The notes below the pieces were generated by a model that ran no database searches, was not told where the DNA came from, and was given only the letters and a program-made list of their open reading frames with translations. Positions 10,630 through 20,692 of a DNA stretch of 64,000 nt are shown piece by piece (position 1 is the stretch's first letter; each line of letters opens with the position of its first letter). The position numbers and the translations under genes were made by a program. Origin of the DNA: Pithys albifrons albifrons (Eukaryota > Chordata > Aves > Passeriformes > Thamnophilidae); the NCBI RefSeq assembly GCF_047495875.1, contig NC_092486.1, positions 620,001 to 684,000 on the forward strand, given 5' to 3'.

Positions 10630-12075
10630 TAAAACTAACAGTAATAAAAAATACTACTAATTATTTTATTGTTTTTATTAATTTTATTATTTTATTGTTA
10701 ATTTATTTCTCGTTTGTTATTTTATTTCCAGTTTGTTATATTATTTTTATTCTTATTATTCTCTTTATTCTTTTTGTTCCCACTATTATATTTATTCATT
10801 TTATTCCTACTATTTTTGTTATTCTTTTTATTCCCATTATTATTGTCATTATTTTTATTCCTATAATTATTTCATACAATTATTATTTCATTCTTATTAT
10901 TTTATTCCTACTATTATTTTTATTCCTATTATTATTATTTATTCCTATTATTATTTTATTATAATTATTATTTCATTCTTATTCTTACTATTTTATCCCT
11001 ACTATTATTGTTATTCTTTTTATTCCTATTATTATTTTTATTTATATTATTATTATTATAATCCTATAATTATTTTATTACAATTATTATTTTATTCTTA
11101 CCCTTATTGTTTTTATTTTATCCCTACTATTATTGTTATTCTTTTTATTCCTATTATTCTTATTTTTATTCCTATTATTATCATTTTAGCCCTATGATTA
11201 TTATTTTATTCATATGATTACAGTTACTATTTTATTCCTATTATTTCATTCCTATTATTATTTTATTACAATTATTATTTCGTTCTTAGTGTTATTTTAT
11301 CCCTACTATTATTGTTAATATTTTTATTCCTATTATTCTTATTTTTATTCCTATTATTCCTATTTTTATTCCTATTATTCCTATTTTTATTCCTATTATT
11401 CTTATTTTTATTCCTTTTATTTTTATTCCTATTATTCTTATTTTTATTCCTTTTATTCATATTTTTATTCCTATTATTCTTATTTTTATTCCCATTATTA
11501 TTATCATTGTAGCCCTATGATTACTGTTATTATTTTATTCATACGATTACTGTTATTATTTTATTCCTATTATTATTTTATCCCTATGATTCCTATTATT
11601 ATTTTATTCCTATTATTATTTTATTCCTATTATTATTTTATTCCTATGATTCCTGTTATTATTTTATTCCTGTTATTATTTTATTCCTATTATTATTTTA
11701 TACCTATGATTCCTGTTATTATTTTATTCCTATTATTATTTTATCCCCATGATTCCTGTTATTATTTTATTCCTATTATTATTTTATCCCTATGATTCCT
11801 GTTATTATTTTATTCCTATTATTATTTTATACCTATGATTCCTGTTATTATTTTATTCCTATTATTATTTTATCCCCATGATTCCTGTTATTATTTTATT
11901 CCTATTATTATTTTATCCCTATGATTCCTATTATTATTTTATTCCTATTATTATTTTATTCCTATTATTATTTTATCCCCATGATTCCTGTTATTATTTT
12001 ATTCCTATTATTATTTTATCCCCATGATTCCTGTTATTATTTTATTCCTGTTATTATGTCATTCCTGTCCTTATT
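10630..12075. repeat. 1.4-kb AT-rich TTATTCCTATTATT array
   Basis: Nearly the whole segment consists of TATTATTTTATTCC, TTTTTATTCCTATTATTC and similar words. From about 11560 the order becomes regular, with TTTTATTCCTATTATTATTT and CC(T/C)ATGATTCCTGTTATTA alternating. The + strand is T-rich with almost no G until 11500. Composition changes abruptly at both edges against GC-rich flanks. Confidence 0.95.
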
Positions 12076-12291
12076 TCCCCGTTATTTGCTGCCCTCCGGT
12101 CCAGCCTCTCCCGACAGCCCCTCCCGCTGCCCCCGCGGGGCCCTCTCCGAGCTGGGACCCCTTTGGAGCTGCATCACCCCTCGGGGCCCGATGGCTTGGC
12201 TGGAAGTCACGGCTGCTGTTCTGGAGCTGGGGAGCAGCTCCCGAGTCTCTGCTACTTCCAAGGCTTTGAAGGTGCTTTTCCCTCCTCTGGT
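12076..12291. other. No gene recognised
   Basis: Short GC-rich spacer between the AT-rich array and the repeat pair flanking CR1 copy 1. No feature supported. Confidence 0.4.
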
Positions 12292-12391
12292 GGCAAAGCC
12301 GCTCCACAATTCCAGGCAGAGGCGCCGGAAGGTCCCCAGGGGCTGTTTCACCCCCTGCTGGGGTGGAGGGAGAGCACCGGACCTGGGTTGG
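12292..12391 (+). repeat. ~100-bp direct repeat, left copy
   Basis: From GGCAAAGCCGCTCCACA to ACCTGGGTTGGGA this matches 14071-14176 in the same orientation. Shared segments include TTCCAGGCAGAGGC and GGGGCTGTTTCACCC(C/T). The pair brackets CR1 copy 1 and its hairpin. Confidence 0.8.
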
Positions 12392-12599
12392 GAAACAGGT
12401 GGGAAACTGGGCAGCAAAACTGAAGTAAAGAGAAGAGGAAAATCCCTTAACTTTTGTATTTTAAAGGGAATCTCAGGGGTTTGGCCCTGGCAGGAGGAGC
12501 TGCAGCAGCACAGCCCGAGGTAAGGGAGTTCAGGGATGTTTTCTCTTTATCACTCAGGACGCCCTGAGGGGTGGGGCTGGTGGCCCATGGCTGGGACAG

Positions 12600-13858
12600 G
12601 TGTCCCCTCTGCTGGGTCAGGAGCTGGAGGGTCGGGCCCAGAGAGTGCTGGTGAGCGGGGCTGTGTCCAGCTGGTCACCAGTGGTGTCCCCAGGGGTCTG
12701 TGTTGGGTCCAGTCCTGTTTAACATCTTTATTGATGGTTTAGATGAGGGGATTGAGTCCATCACCAGCAAATGTGCTGATGACACCAAGTTGGGAGGGAG
12801 TGTCGACCTGCTGGAAGGCAGGAGGGCTCTGCAGAGGGATCTGGAGAGACTTGAGGGATGGGCTGATTCCAATGGGATGGAGTTCACCAAGGCCAAGTGC
12901 AGGTCCTGCCCTTTGGCCACCCCAAGCCCTGCAGAGCTCCAGGCTGGGCACAGAGTGGCTGGAGAGCAGCCAGGCAGAGGGACCTGGGGGGACTGAGGGA
13001 CAGGAAGCTCAACAGGAGCCACCAGTGTGCCCAGGTGGCCAAGAAGGCCAAGGGGATCCTGGCCTGGATCCAAACTAGCGTGGCCAGCAGGCCCAGGGCA
13101 GTGACCCTTCCCCTGGACTCTGCCTTGGGGAGGCCACACCTTGAGTGTTGTGTTCAGTTCTGGGCCCCTCAGTTGAGGCAAGAGATTGAGGGGCTGGAGC
13201 GGGGCCAGAGAAGAGCAACGAGGCTGGAGAAGGGACTGGATGTGGCTCTGAGTGTCCTCTGAAACACCTCCAGGGACAGAGAATCCACCATGTCTTGATC
13301 CAACCCCACTGTGATCACCAGCCCAGGGCACGGAGTGCCAGAGTGATCCCAGTGGGGTTGGATCAAGGGTTGGATTTGATGATCTCAGAGGTCTCTTCCA
13401 ACCCAAGTGAGAAGAGCAACGAGGCTGGAGAAGGGACTGGAGCACAAGTGCTGTGGGGAGAGGCTGAGGGAGCTGGGGGTGTTCAGCCTGGAGAAGAGGA
13501 GGCTCAGAGGTGACCTCAGCACTGTCTGGAACTGCCTGAAGGGAAGTTCTGGCCAGGTGGGGGTTGGTCTCTTCTCCCAGGCACTCAGCAATAGGACAAG
13601 GGGGCACGATGGGCTCAAGCTCTGCCAGGGGAAATTGAAGTTGGAGAGCAGAAAGAAATTCTTTGCAGAGAGAGTGCTCAGGGATTGGAATGGGCTGCCC
13701 AGAGAGGGGGTGGATTCCCCATCCCTGGAGGGTTTGAACCTGAGCTTGGCCGTGGCACTGAGTGCCATGATCTGGTAAAGGGACTGGAGTTGGACCAAGG
13801 GTTGGACTTGATGATCTCAGAGGGCTTTTCCAACCCAATCCATTCTGTGATTCTGTGG
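12600..13858 (+). mobile_element. CR1 LINE copy 1 (ORF2 3' part and 3' UTR), broken
   Basis: The translated sequence from about 12690 gives a [18 protein letters not shown] block, then CADDTKLGG at about 12767, then [11 protein letters not shown]. This is the palm-to-thumb region of CR1 reverse transcriptase. The catalytic box is CADD instead of the usual (F/Y)ADD, so the first position is mutated. A frameshift near 12950 moves the frame into AKKAKGILAWIQ, RPHLECCVQFWAP and [12 protein letters not shown] 168-bp insert interrupts at 13241-13408. The frame resumes with [12 protein letters not shown] and [14 protein letters not shown] and stops at about 13778. The 3' UTR ends with TCCATTCTGTGATTCTGTG. 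The copy is 5'-truncated and inactive. Confidence 0.92.
13208..13441 (+). repeat. 168-bp insert in CR1 flanked by 33-bp direct repeats
   Basis: The 33-bp word starting GAGAAGAGCAACGAGG occurs at 13208-13240 and again at 13409-13441. The 168 bp between them resemble a CR1 3' end (TTGATGATCTCAGAGG) and contain an inverted repeat: TTGATCCAACCCCACTG... against ...CAGTGGGGTTGGATCAA. CR1 copy 2 carries the same insert with the same 201-bp spacing; copy 3 lacks it. Confidence 0.9.
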
Positions 13859-13919
13859 ATGTGGCACTGAGTGAGAATCCACCACGTCTTGATCCAACCC
13901 TACTGGGAGAATCCATGTC

Positions 13920-13996
13920 TTGATCCAACTCCACTGTGATCACCAGCCCAGGGCACTCTGTGCCCTGGGCTGGTGATCACAGTGGGGTTGGATCAA
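13920..13996. repeat. 77-bp near-perfect palindrome
   Basis: Arms of 37 bp (13920-13956 and 13960-13996) flank a 3-base loop. The arm reads TTGATCCAACTCCACTGTG... and its partner ends ...CACAGTGGGGTTGGATCAA, with one mismatch (CTCC against GGGG). It is made of the same sequence as the inverted repeat inside the CR1 insert. Confidence 0.92.
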
Positions 13997-14060
13997 AGGT
14001 TGGACTTGATGATCTCAGAGGGCTTTTCCAACCCAATCCATTCTGTGATTCTGTGATCTG
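13985..14060 (+). mobile_element. Extra CR1 3' terminus
   Basis: Repeats the last ~75 bp of CR1 copy 1 (GGTTGGACTTGATGATCTCA through TCCATTCTGTGATTCTGTGA), just after the palindrome. It is a second CR1 tail in tandem. Confidence 0.85.
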
Positions 14061-14070
14061 TGGGATTTGG

Positions 14071-14176
14071 GGCCAAAGCTGCTCCACATTTCCAGGCAGA
14101 GGCACTGGGAGGTTCTCAGGGGCTGTTTCACCCTCTGCTGGGGTGGGAGAACAACAGACCTGGACAAGACCTGGGA
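14071..14176 (+). repeat. ~100-bp direct repeat, right copy
   Basis: Partner of 12292-12391 (CCAAAGCTGCTCCACA, TTCCAGGCAGAGGCACTGGG, GGGGCTGTTTCACCCT). More substitutions than insertions or deletions separate the two copies. Confidence 0.8.
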
Positions 14177-14805
14177 TGGATAACGGTGTCACCAAACCCT
14201 CCAGGATAACTCCACCATTGTTGGGGCATTAGGACACAACATTCCTGCCTTCCCAGCCCTGGGGGGTGTGTGGGGTCACTCTCCCAACAGACCCACTTGG
14301 AAACTCTTCACTATTTATGCATTTCCACAAAGAAATTCGTGTTCATTGGCTCTAAATCACATCATTCTCTTAATTAATATTTTGTCTTCTACTGGTCACT
14401 GATTTGCTTGTCATGTTAATTAATCTGCATTTTAAGCCTCTTAATGATGTTTTTCCCAGGTGAGGGAGGGTTTCAGTACAATTCTGAATGGTCTTGGTTT
14501 CTTCTTTATCTCAAACTGTCCTTGTGGGCCTCAAACTCTGCATTCCTTGGGCCCAATTTCAGCAATACATATAAATATCTATAATATATAATACAACTTA
14601 TCTCTGTCCCAGGCTCACTGAAGCACATCGAGGTTTGGTTTAGCACAACTTACCATTCCTAGGGATTTTTCCCCAAATTTTGTTCCCTCAACATGTGCTT
14701 AGGTCACACTGCTTAGGATTAATTAAAACAACAATTAGCAACATATTAGGAAAGTGGTAACATTTCTGACAATGGGAGCAGAATGGGATGTGGCCCAAGC
14801 TCAGA
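14177..14805. other. AT-richer unassigned segment
   Basis: Noticeably AT-richer than its surroundings from about 14300 (ATAAATATCTATAATATATA near 14570). It may be an old retroelement remnant, but no diagnostic end or domain is visible. Confidence 0.35.
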
Positions 14806-14880
14806 CTCATGGGATGGTGAGGGTTGGAAGAGACCTTGGAGGTCATCCCATTCCAGCTGGCACAGAACCCAGTGATGGTG
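14806..14880 (-). mobile_element. CR1 3'-tail fragment
   Basis: GGGATGGTGAGGGTTGGAAG followed by AGACCTTGGAGGTCATCCCA is an antisense CR1 terminus, adjacent to LTR copy 1. Confidence 0.6.
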
Positions 14881-14920
14881 TTGGGTTGGCATTTCATCTC
14901 ACCAAGCCTCAGTGCCCACC

Positions 14921-15639
14921 TGTGCTGGTTAAAGGTGAACCTGCAGGAGAAATGAACCCAACACGAGAGAGGTTCTAAGTCAGAGTTACAATTTAATACC
15001 AACATTGCAATCAATGCAGTGGCACAAAGAGCAATTGGGTTTAACCCCCAAGCCCAGCAGTCTAACCCAGCCCCCTGGGGCACAAACACAGGGGGGTTTG
15101 GTGGCCCCTGTGCTGAGCCCCACGTGGTTCCCCCGAGGCCAAAGGCAAAGGAGGGGACAAAGCTGTTGGTGCAGATGATGGCAGAGTCTGGGGGAGAGTG
15201 GGGGGCTCCTCCTGTGCAGGGTCTGCTCCTGCTCTGGATGCCAGGAGTGGTGCCAGAGGTGCCCAAAGGCCAAGATTGTCTCCCCTCAGGTTTGGGTGGG
15301 AGCCCCCAGTGCCTCCCCCAGGGCAGGGAGTTCCACCCTGGGGGATCTGACTCTGGCACTCAGGGGGGATTTTGGACTCGTTGCTGGCCCCTGAGCAGAG
15401 CTGAGCCCTCAGGTGGGTGTGGAGGTGCCAAGGAGTCCCTGCAGGGCAGTTCTCCCAGCTCCTCTGCCAGGCTTCTTTCCCAGCCAGCTCCCAGCCTGAG
15501 GGCTCAGCTGTGCCCTGGGCAGCTGCTGCCAATGGGCCCTTGGGAACAGTTGCTGGGCAATGGCCCAGAGGGTTTGGAATGCCCAGCTTTGGGCACCCCC
15601 ACACTGGGACAAACTGGGCCCACCTGCTCCACTGGGACA
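14921..15639 (-). mobile_element. Solo LTR copy 1, 719 bp
   Basis: Bounded by TGTGCTGGTT on the + strand and ...ACTGGGACA, so it reads TGTCCC...CAGCACA on the minus strand (TG...CA ends). It has the same length (719 bp) as copies at 30772-31490 and 43368-44086 and is nearly identical to them. On the minus strand an ATTAAA motif lies about 90 bp before the 3' end, as expected for an LTR polyadenylation signal. No internal retroviral genes are next to it, and no exact 5-bp target duplication is seen (CCACC left, TACAG right). Confidence 0.82.
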
Positions 15640-16121
15640 TACAGAAGGATCCACCTCCCTGCTCGGGTTTTGCCCCTCAGGGGTTTCACTCCGAGTTCAC
15701 CAGACCCACCACTGTGGCACATTCATGGTGAGGTTTGCCAGGGTTGGTGCCACTGCAAGTGGGGAGAGGCAGAAATGCAAAGACTTCTCATCCCACCTGT
15801 ATTAATATAAAGTTAATACCTGTAAGTGCCCTGGGGATAATCCAAACTTTATGAGCCCAGCCCTGCCTGTCAGCTCTGGACAGAGCACAGGCTGGAAAGA
15901 CTTTTGACTCCCCTGTGAGGACCTCACCTATCCATGAGAAATTATGAGCAATAATCAGAAAATCAGAGCCTTGTGTCCCCCACTCTGCCTGGATGGCACA
16001 CAGGTTGTTGGAAGGGTTTCTGGCCTCTGATATGAGGCCACAGTCAACAGCAAGGAAAGAACTTTCCTCACGACAGCTCCTGAAATAACATTTATTAATA
16101 CAGGTACCTGCCAGTGACTGT
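15640..16121. other. Spacer between two LTRs; no gene recognised
   Basis: About 480 bp separate two same-orientation members of one LTR family. No gag, pol or env homology is apparent, so this does not look like a provirus interior. T/A-rich words such as AACATTTATTAATACAGG occur near 16087. Confidence 0.4.
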
Positions 16122-16759
16122 GTGGGTGTGCTGGTTTAAAGGTGAACCAGCAGGGGAAATGAACTCACCACGAGAGAGATTCTAAGTCAGAGCTAAAATT
16201 TAATAATAATATTACAATAACAACACTGACACACAAGGGAAATTGCTTTCAACTCACAAAACCCCAGCAGTATAACCCAGTGTCCTGGGGCACAAACCCA
16301 AGGGGGTTTGTTTGCCCTTGTGCTGAGACCCCTGTGGTTCCCCCAAGTCCAGAGCAAAAGGAAAAGAAAAACCTGTTGGTGCAGGCGAGGGCTGTGGTCT
16401 GGGCGAGACCGGTGATCTCCTGCTGTCGAGGTCCTGCTGCTGCTCTGGATCCAACGAGAGGTTCCCAAGGTCTTCTTACCCACCACTTATGTACCCTCAG
16501 GGAGCACCCAGTCCCTCCCCCTGGGCGGGGACTCACACAATGGGTGATTAACTCTGGGAGCCAGGGGGTGTTGAGCTGTTGATGGCCCATTAGTAGCTCC
16601 GCCCCCCTCAGGCTGGGTGTGAAGGTGCCAATGGCTCCCTGGGCAGCTGCTGCTAATGGCCCATTGACCTTGGGGAATGAATAGAGGGGGTAGAATACAC
16701 AGCTTTGATCACCCCCACACAGGGTTAGCTGGTCCCTCCTGCTGAACTAGGACAGTGGG
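16122..16759 (-). mobile_element. Solo LTR copy 4 (older) with 5-bp target duplication
   Basis: The LTR body is 16127-16754 (628 bp), with TGTGCTGG and ...CTAGGACA ends on the + strand. GTGGG at 16122-16126 is repeated at 16755-16759, a perfect 5-bp target-site duplication typical of ERVL-class integration. It aligns with the 719-bp copies but is much more diverged. On the minus strand a TACATAAG TATA-like motif and an ATTAAA motif mark U3 and the R/U5 boundary, which fixes the orientation. The loss of internal sequence implies LTR-LTR recombination. Confidence 0.88.
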
Positions 16760-17200
16760 TCACTCAGTCAGTCATAACATTGAGCTGCAGGATTGTACAA
16801 AATACCCCAAAAGGCACCAGCACAACACACATTTCAAGGGCCACCCCAGCAGTGTCACCACTCCCATGACAAACTGACCCAACAGAGCGTTACTGAACAG
16901 AAACACAACAGGTCAGCACCACCAGTAAACACACTCAGCAACCCAAGAGAAAAGCAACAGGAAAAAATATAACTGCTTCCATTAACAGGAATACACCCAG
17001 TGAGCTGTAACAAGTTATAATTAGTCAGGCACAGGAAAATCCAGTAAGAATTTGGTTGCTTACCCTGCAGTGTCCGATGGGATGGGGAGACAGGGTAGCT
17101 TGTGGGTTGGAAGTTTTCTCCCCAGGTTTGGTTTACACTTTTCATACCTTTTTTTTCTTCAGGTGGTTTGTGTGACTAAAGTCAATACTTTGGGGGTGAC
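16760..17200. other. No gene recognised
   Basis: AC-rich sequence with no long open frame of note and no repeat structure. Confidence 0.4.
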
Positions 17201-17445
17201 AGCCCTGATCCCATGAGTTAATCCCTGCCCTGATCCCATGAGTTGATCCCTGCCCTGATCCCAGGTGTCATTCCCTGCCCTGATCCCAGGTGTCATTCCC
17301 TGCCCTGATCCCAGGTGTCAATCCCTGCCCTGATCCCATGAGTTAATCCCTGCCCTGATTCCAGGTGTCATTCCCTGCCCTGATCCCATGAGTTAATCCC
17401 TGCCCTGATCCCAGGTGTCATTCCCTGCCCTGGTTCCAGATGCCT
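17201..17445. repeat. 25-bp minisatellite, first locus
   Basis: About ten units of CCCTGCCCTGATCCC followed by ATGAGTTAAT or AGGTGTCATT. The same two unit types form the array at 21705-22145. Confidence 0.94.
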
Positions 17446-17904
17446 GAGGGGCGGCTCTTTGGGTCTCCACCAGGGTGCCACAGGCTGTGCCAAAGCAAGG
17501 CCGGGCTACTGTAATAACATTCCATCCTTTGGTAACACCAGCACTTCTCAGCATCCCTCCTGGGGGGGCTGAGGCGTTTCCCTCAGCTCACCAAGGGCCA
17601 ATTTATTCAATGCTGAGCTCATTCCCAGGCGGCAGTGGCAGCCTAAGCCCTGAACTAAGCCGAGCTTATCCGGGCTGATCCCGAGCGCAAACAGCCTCGC
17701 TCTGCAGCGCAAGAAGCGAGCTCGGCTCAGCGGGGTGGTTGCTCCCAGCGATCGGAATCCAAACTCATCTTGCCGGGGTTGCCTCTGGGGTTTTTTTTCC
17801 CTCCTCTTGGGTTTTTTGGGCGTTATTTGCTCGAGGATGATGCGGTTTCCGAGTAATTAACAGCTCGTTAAGGGATCCCTTTGGATCGCTGAGGTGTATT
17901 ACAG
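17446..17904. other. No gene recognised
   Basis: GC-rich with scattered CpG around 17640-17760 and an AGCCGAGCTTATCCGGGCTG stretch. No exon is supported. Confidence 0.35.
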
Positions 17905-18985
17905 GTGGAGGATGCGGAGGGATGTGGAGTCTCCAGGCTGTGCTGCGAGGGGAATTTAGGGATAATTGGGGCATTTAGGAGTAATTTCAAAAGGAAATTT
18001 AGGGCTGATTTCGGTGTCCAGACTGTGTAAGGATCTGCTCAATGTTCTGCCCTGAGCGCTTTGATGTGACGCTCAAGAGGTGGAGGGGAAGCAGCACAAA
18101 GGTCTTGGGGGGATGTGGAATCTCCGGGCATTCCCTCAAGGGAAATTCAGGGACAATTCAGGCATTTAGGGATCATTTGAATGGGAAACTTAGGGATGAT
18201 TTTGGCATCTGGGCTCTGTGTAAGGATCGGCTCAATGCTCTGCCCTGAGCGCTTTGATGTGACGCTCAAGAGGTGAAGAAGCACAAAGGTCTTGGGGAAT
18301 GGGGAGTCTCCGGGCCTTGCTGTGAGGGGAATTCTGGGATAATTGGGGCATTTAGGGATCATTTCAATTGGAAGTTGAGGGATGATTTCAGTATGTGGTT
18401 CTGTGTAAATAAATATCTGCTCAAACGCACAACTGCCCTGAGCACTCTGGTGTCTCACTTGGATCATTGCAGGGGTGGAGGAGAAGCTGGTGGGGAATGG
18501 GGAGTCCCCAGGCACTCCTGCGAGGGGAATTTAGGGATAATTGAGATGGGAAAATTAGGGATAATGTTGGCATCTGGGCTCTGTGCAAGTATCTGCTCCT
18601 CCACGTTCTGCCCTGAGCGCTTTGATGTGAAGCTGCAGAGGTGAAGGAGCACAAACCTGGTGGGGGATGGGGAGACTCCGGGCCTTGCTGTGAGGGGAAT
18701 TCTGGGATAATTGGGGAATTTAGGAGTAATTTGAATGGGAAATTTAGGGATATTTTTGGCATCCAGGTGCTGTGCAAATACCTGTTCCACGTGTGTCTTC
18801 CCTGAGCGCTTTGATGTCTCACCTTGGATCGAACCAGAGGTGGAGGGAAAGCAGCACAAAGGTCTTGGGGGGATGTGGATGATTCCAGGCATTCCTGCAA
18901 AGGAAATCTAGGGATAATTCAGGCATTTGGGGATCATTTAAATATGAAATTTAGGGATGATTTCGGTATCTGGTTCTATGCAAAT
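17905..18985. repeat. ~190-bp satellite-like tandem repeat, about six units
   Basis: Unit landmarks GGGGAATT(T/C)(A/T)GGGATAATT, ATTTAGG(G/A), GCATCTGGGCTCTGTG, CTGCTC and CCCTGAGCGCTTTGATGT recur in fixed order. GTGGAGTCTCC-type starts fall near 17919, 18111, 18296, 18495, 18665 and 18871, giving spacings of about 170-206 bp. Units are clearly diverged, so the array is older than the neighbouring minisatellites. Confidence 0.88.
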
Positions 18986-18989
18986 ATCT

Positions 18990-19838
18990 GCTCCCTGAGC
19001 TCTTTGCAGCTGATTCCCAGAGATGCAGCTGATTCCCAGAGATCCTGCCGATTCCCAGGGATCCAGCCAATTCCCAGAGATCCAGCTTGATTCCCAGAGA
19101 ACCGGCCAGTTCCCAGAGATCCAGCTGATTCCCAGAGATCCAGCTGATTCCCAGAGATCCACACAATTCTTGGAGATCCAACTGATTCCCAGAGATCCAG
19201 CCGATTCCCACAGTTTCAGCTGATTCCCAGAGAACCGGCCAATTCCCAGAGATCCAGCTGATTCCCAGAGAACCGGCCAATTCCCAGAGATCCCGCCGAT
19301 TCCCAGGGATCCAGCCAATTCCCAGAGATCCAGCTTGATTCCCAGAGAACCGGCCAATTCCCAGAGATCCAGCTGATTCCCAGAGAACAGGCCAGTTCCC
19401 AGAGATCCAGCTGATTCCCAGAGATCCAGCTGATTCCCAGAGATCCAGCTGATTCCCAGAGAACAGGCCAGTTCCCAGAGATCCACACAATTCTTGGAGA
19501 TCCAGCTGATTCCCAGAGACCCAGCTGATTCCCAGAGATCCAGCCGATTCCCACAGTTCCAGCTGATTCCCAGAGATCCAGCTGATTCCCAGAGAAGTGG
19601 CCAATTCCCAGAGATCCACCCAATTCCTGGAGATCCACCTGATTCCCAGAGATGCAGCTGATTCCCAGAGATGCAGCTGATTCCCAGGGATCCACCCAAT
19701 TCCTGGATATCCAGCCGATTCCCAGAGATGCAGCCGATTCCCAGAGATGCAGCTGATTCCCAGGGATCCACCCAATTCCTGGATATCCAGCCGATTCCCA
19801 GAGATGCAGCTGATTCCCACATATCCAGACGATTCCCA
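18990..19838. repeat. ~19-bp minisatellite GATTCCCAGAGATCCAGCT
   Basis: About 43 units, with variants GAACCGGCCAATTCCC, GATCCACACAATTCTTGG and GATGCAGCT. Small blocks of unit types recur, for example ACACAATTCTTGGAGATC near 19162 and 19485. Confidence 0.95.
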
Positions 19839-20189
19839 GCCCGATCCCAGCACAGCCAACCCTTCCCTGGGATGAGTGGAAGTGTTTCCTGGGCATTGTT
19901 TTCTCCTCCATCCCGCCCGGATCGCTCTGGCCCCACATTCCCACTGGAATCTCCTCTTCCCGCTGCGTTCCCAGTTTTCTTCCAGCTCTGCCTCCCCCCA
20001 TCCATACCCAGCGGAGCGCTGGGACCAAATCCCGACATTCCCTCTGGGAAAGCCTCTCCCGAGGGCGCTGGAGGCGCTGCCAGGGCTGGCCTGGCCTGGG
20101 GTTGTCCAACCGGTTTCCCCGAGGTTGGAGGTTTTCCAAAGGGAAGCGGAAATTCCTTGGAAATTCCCGGGGCTGGGCTGGGAATGGAG
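19839..20189. other. No gene recognised
   Basis: Spacer between two arrays with a moderately CpG-rich patch near 20025-20080. No exon is supported. Confidence 0.4.
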
Positions 20190-20692
20190 GTGCCTGGAGG
20201 GGAGTTTGGATCCTGGAGGGGGAGTTTGGATCCTGGAGGGGAGTTTGGGGTGGATTTTTGGGAGAGAGAGGATGGAGTTTTGGAGACAGAGGAAGTTTGA
20301 TGTGGATTTTTGGGAGACAGGAGGGGGTTTCAGGTGGATTTTTGGGATGCAGGAGGAGTTTGGGGTGGATTTTTGGGATGCAGAGGGAGTTTGAGGTGGA
20401 TTTTTGGGAGACAGGGAGTTTGGGGTGGATTTTTGGGAGACAGGAGGGGGTTTCAGGTGGATTTTTGGGATGCAGGAGGAGTTTGGGGTGGATTTTTGGG
20501 ATGCAGAGGGAGTTTGAGGTGGATTTTTGGGAGACAGGGAGTTTGGGGTGGATTTTTGGGAGGCAGGAGGGGGTTTCAGGTGGATTTTTGGGATCCAGGA
20601 GGAGGTTGGGGTGGATTTTTGGAGAAAGAGGGAGTTTGGGGTGGGTTTTTGGGATGCAGGAGGAGGTTGGGGTGGATTTACAGCAAACATCA
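20190..20692. repeat. ~30-bp minisatellite TGGATTTTTGGGA
   Basis: Units carry GTGGATTTTTGGGA followed by GACAGGAGGGGGTTTCAG, TGCAGGAGGAGTTTGGG or shorter forms. A three-unit block recurs at about 20300-20420 and 20430-20550. Confidence 0.94.

Noticed and set aside
12700..12996. Active reverse transcriptase
   Set aside because: The catalytic box begins with Cys in place of the aromatic residue, the frame breaks near 12950, and the element is 5'-truncated.
15019..15810. Protein-coding frame within the LTRs, repeated three times
   Set aside because: The frame is conserved only because the LTR copies are nearly identical. LTRs do not normally encode protein, and antisense frames are equally open.
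15640..16126. Provirus interior between LTR copies 1 and 4
   Set aside because: The two LTRs differ greatly in age, the spacer is under 500 bp with no gag or pol similarity, and copy 4 has its own target duplication.
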